Assembly: GCA_964396415.1 (NCBI GenBank)
Contig: CAYNFM010000143.1
Location: 1-7,147, forward strand
Source: UBA1306 sp964396415
Lineage (GTDB): Bacteria; Spirochaetota; Spirochaetia; Treponematales; Rectinemataceae
Length of the DNA stretch: 7,147 nucleotides
Reading direction: 5' to 3'
The stretch's first letter is position 1, and each line of letters begins with the position of its first letter. The notes beneath the pieces are model-generated. The model saw only the letters and a list, made by a program, of their open reading frames with translations, made no database searches and was not told the origin of the DNA. Both the position numbers and the translations under genes were made by a program. Shown in pieces: positions 5,790-7,147 of the stretch.

Positions 5790-7147
5790 TCAATATTCCC
5801 TCCTAGCCAAATACGTCCGCGCCGTTTCCGCGGGAAAGACGCCTTCGGCGGTGATCATGCGAAGCGGTAGATCCTTCCCGGTCTCGTAATCCTTGATGGC
5901 TTTCATGAGTTGGGGCCCAAGCAGGGGGTTGCATTCCACGGTACAGTTCAATTTTCCGTCAATCATGGCTTTGAAGGCCCCGTGCGCTGCGTCGATGGAA
6001 ACGATCATTACGTTCTTGCCGGGCTTCAATCCGGCTTCTTCCATCGCTTGGATCGCTCCCAAGGCCATATCGTCGTTATGAGCGAAAAGAGCGTCTATCT
6101 TTCGGTTCTCGCGCTCCAGGATCTTCTTCATAACCTCGTATCCCTGGTCTCGAGTAAAATCGCCGCTCTCCGACGCGATGATCTGGAAATTCGGATAGGC
6201 TTTCAGGATCTCGGTGAACCCGATCGTCCTCTCGATCGCGGGAGAGGAGTCGATGGTTCCCTGAAGCTCCACGATATCGACGGGAGCCGCGATCCTGATC
6301 TTCTCGACGAGCCAGCGCGCGGCGCGCCGCCCCTCCTCGACGAAGTCGGAGCCCATGAAGCTGAGCCAGAGCGAATCATCTTTCAAGTCGACCGTTCGAT
6401 CGGTCATGATCACCGGTATACCGGCGCCCTTGGCCTCCCTCAGGACTTCGTCCCAGCCCGACTCGACTATGGGCGAGAAGGCGATAACGTCCACTTTCTT
6501 CCGGATAAAGGAACGAATAGCCGCAATCTCGTTTTCCTGCCGCTGCTTACCGTCCTCGAACAGGAGGTCTATCCCCGCCTTCGCGGCCGCTGACTTGATC
6601 GACTTGGTATTCGCGACTCTCCATTCGCTCTCCGAGCCTACCTGCGCGAATCCCAGCAGGATGCGCCGTCCCATCGGCAAGGCCTTTCGATCGGGATAGG
6701 GCAAGACGCCCTGGCTTTGATCCAGGACTTCCGGCGTCACCTTGATCGGTCTCAGGAAAATCTTCTTGGGTATGCCTTCCTTATGAAAAAGGAGGTCTCG
6801 GGCGTAGATCAGGGCCTCTTTGCCGCCTGTCGGACAGGTGAACGTCGCCGACAAGATCCCCTTTCGAACGAGCTCGATCCCGCCGGTCGGACCGGGGAGC
6901 CCGTCGATCCCGATTATCTTGATTCCAGGCCTTCCAGCGACTCCTGCCGCCTTCCACGCGCCAAAGGCCATGGCATCGTTCTGGGCGAAGATCACGTCCA
7001 GATCGGGGATCACCTTGATCCGCTCGGCGACCTTGTCCTCCGCGGTATCGCGGAGCCAGTCTGCCACGATGGCGTCCACTATCCTGATGTTGGGATGCTT
7101 GGCGAGGACCTCCCGGAGCCCCTGGCTACGCAGGAGCGTCGGCGGAG
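5790..7147 (-). CDS. Tandem periplasmic sugar-binding domain fusion (N terminus outside window)
   Basis: The frame is open from the right edge to the TGA at 5790-5792, giving 451 visible residues. A GTG at 7079 is just an internal valine, because the frame continues upstream with coding-like residues. Visible residues 1 to about 150 are the C-terminal half of a type I binding domain: PDLDVIFAQNDAMAFGAW, then GIDGLPGPTGGIE and TCPTGGKEAL. After a short linker, a complete YtfQ-like domain begins near residue 161 (LLGFAQVGSESEWR, boundary around base 6665) and runs to the end (REY). It retains KQRQENEIAAIRSF, DRT, AHNDDMALGAIQAMEEAG and NCTVECNPLLGPQ, with SIDAAHG where YtfQ has SMDGVKG. No membrane segment or stop separates the domains. 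It lies first in the visible operon, 183 bases before the FecR-like gene. It may be a two-headed transport receptor or a sensor; the missing N terminus (signal peptide, kinase or other) would decide. Confidence 0.88.
   Translation of the reverse strand, partial: PPTLLRSQGLREVLAKHPNIRIVDAIVADWLRDTAEDKVAERIKVIPDLDVIFAQNDAMAFGAWKAAGVAGRPGIKIIGIDGLPGPTGGIELVRKGILSATFTCPTGGKEALIYARDLLFHKEGIPKKIFLRPIKVTPEVLDQSQGVLPYPDRKALPMGRRILLGFAQVGSESEWRVANTKSIKSAAAKAGIDLLFEDGKQRQENEIAAIRSFIRKKVDVIAFSPIVESGWDEVLREAKGAGIPVIMTDRTVDLKDDSLWLSFMGSDFVEEGRRAARWLVEKIRIAAPVDIVELQGTIDSSPAIERTIGFTEILKAYPNFQIIASESGDFTRDQGYEVMKKILERENRKIDALFAHNDDMALGAIQAMEEAGLKPGKNVMIVSIDAAHGAFKAMIDGKLNCTVECNPLLGPQLMKAIKDYETGKDLPLRMITAEGVFPAETARTYLARREY

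Overview
The window holds one sugar-uptake locus, read almost entirely on the minus strand. It belongs to the CUT2 (ribose/galactose-type) ABC transporter group. In transcription order, from high to low coordinates, it contains: the 3' part of a protein with two fused sugar-binding domains (5790-7147, entering from outside the window); a secreted FecR-like protein of unknown role (4962-5606); a periplasmic binding protein (3833-4807); a double-domain ATPase (2202-3728); and two inner-membrane permeases (1177-2205 and 161-1180). The last four match the E. coli galactofuranose transporter ytfQ-ytfR-ytfT-yjfF in gene order and in family-specific motifs. I use those symbols for the family; the true substrate here is inferred, not shown.

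Layout: 1-128 carries the last codons of a convergent plus-strand gene I cannot identify. A 10-bp inverted repeat at 111-144 lies between and partly within the converging gene ends and probably terminates both. The ytfR/ytfT and ytfT/yjfF junctions are both 4-base ATGA overlaps, so the three membrane-complex genes are translationally coupled. A perfect 15-bp hairpin without a T tract separates ytfQ from ytfR, a good candidate for setting a high binding-protein to membrane-complex ratio. The two gaps around the FecR-like gene (183 and 154 bases) have room for promoters and contain a weak promoter match, a perfect 16-bp palindrome and a possible 10-codon leader ORF.

How the parts should work together: YtfQ captures a sugar in the periplasm and delivers it to the YtfT-YjfF membrane pair, and YtfR powers import. 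The upstream fusion protein ends in a second YtfQ-like domain that is clearly paralogous to YtfQ, preceded by a different type I binding domain. It could be a second, two-headed receptor for the same transporter or a sugar sensor; the missing N terminus decides this.

Organism: the signal peptides and periplasmic proteins point to a Gram-negative-type (diderm) bacterium with moderately GC-rich coding sequence. The 'AGSKDG' junction after a signal peptide and the general style of the proteins recall Spirochaetota, but this is a low-confidence impression. I see no mobile element, CRISPR array, tRNA or rRNA. Most of the window is a well-known transporter type. The less ordinary parts are the tandem binding-domain fusion, the duplicated FecR-like protein and the intergenic RNA or DNA structures.
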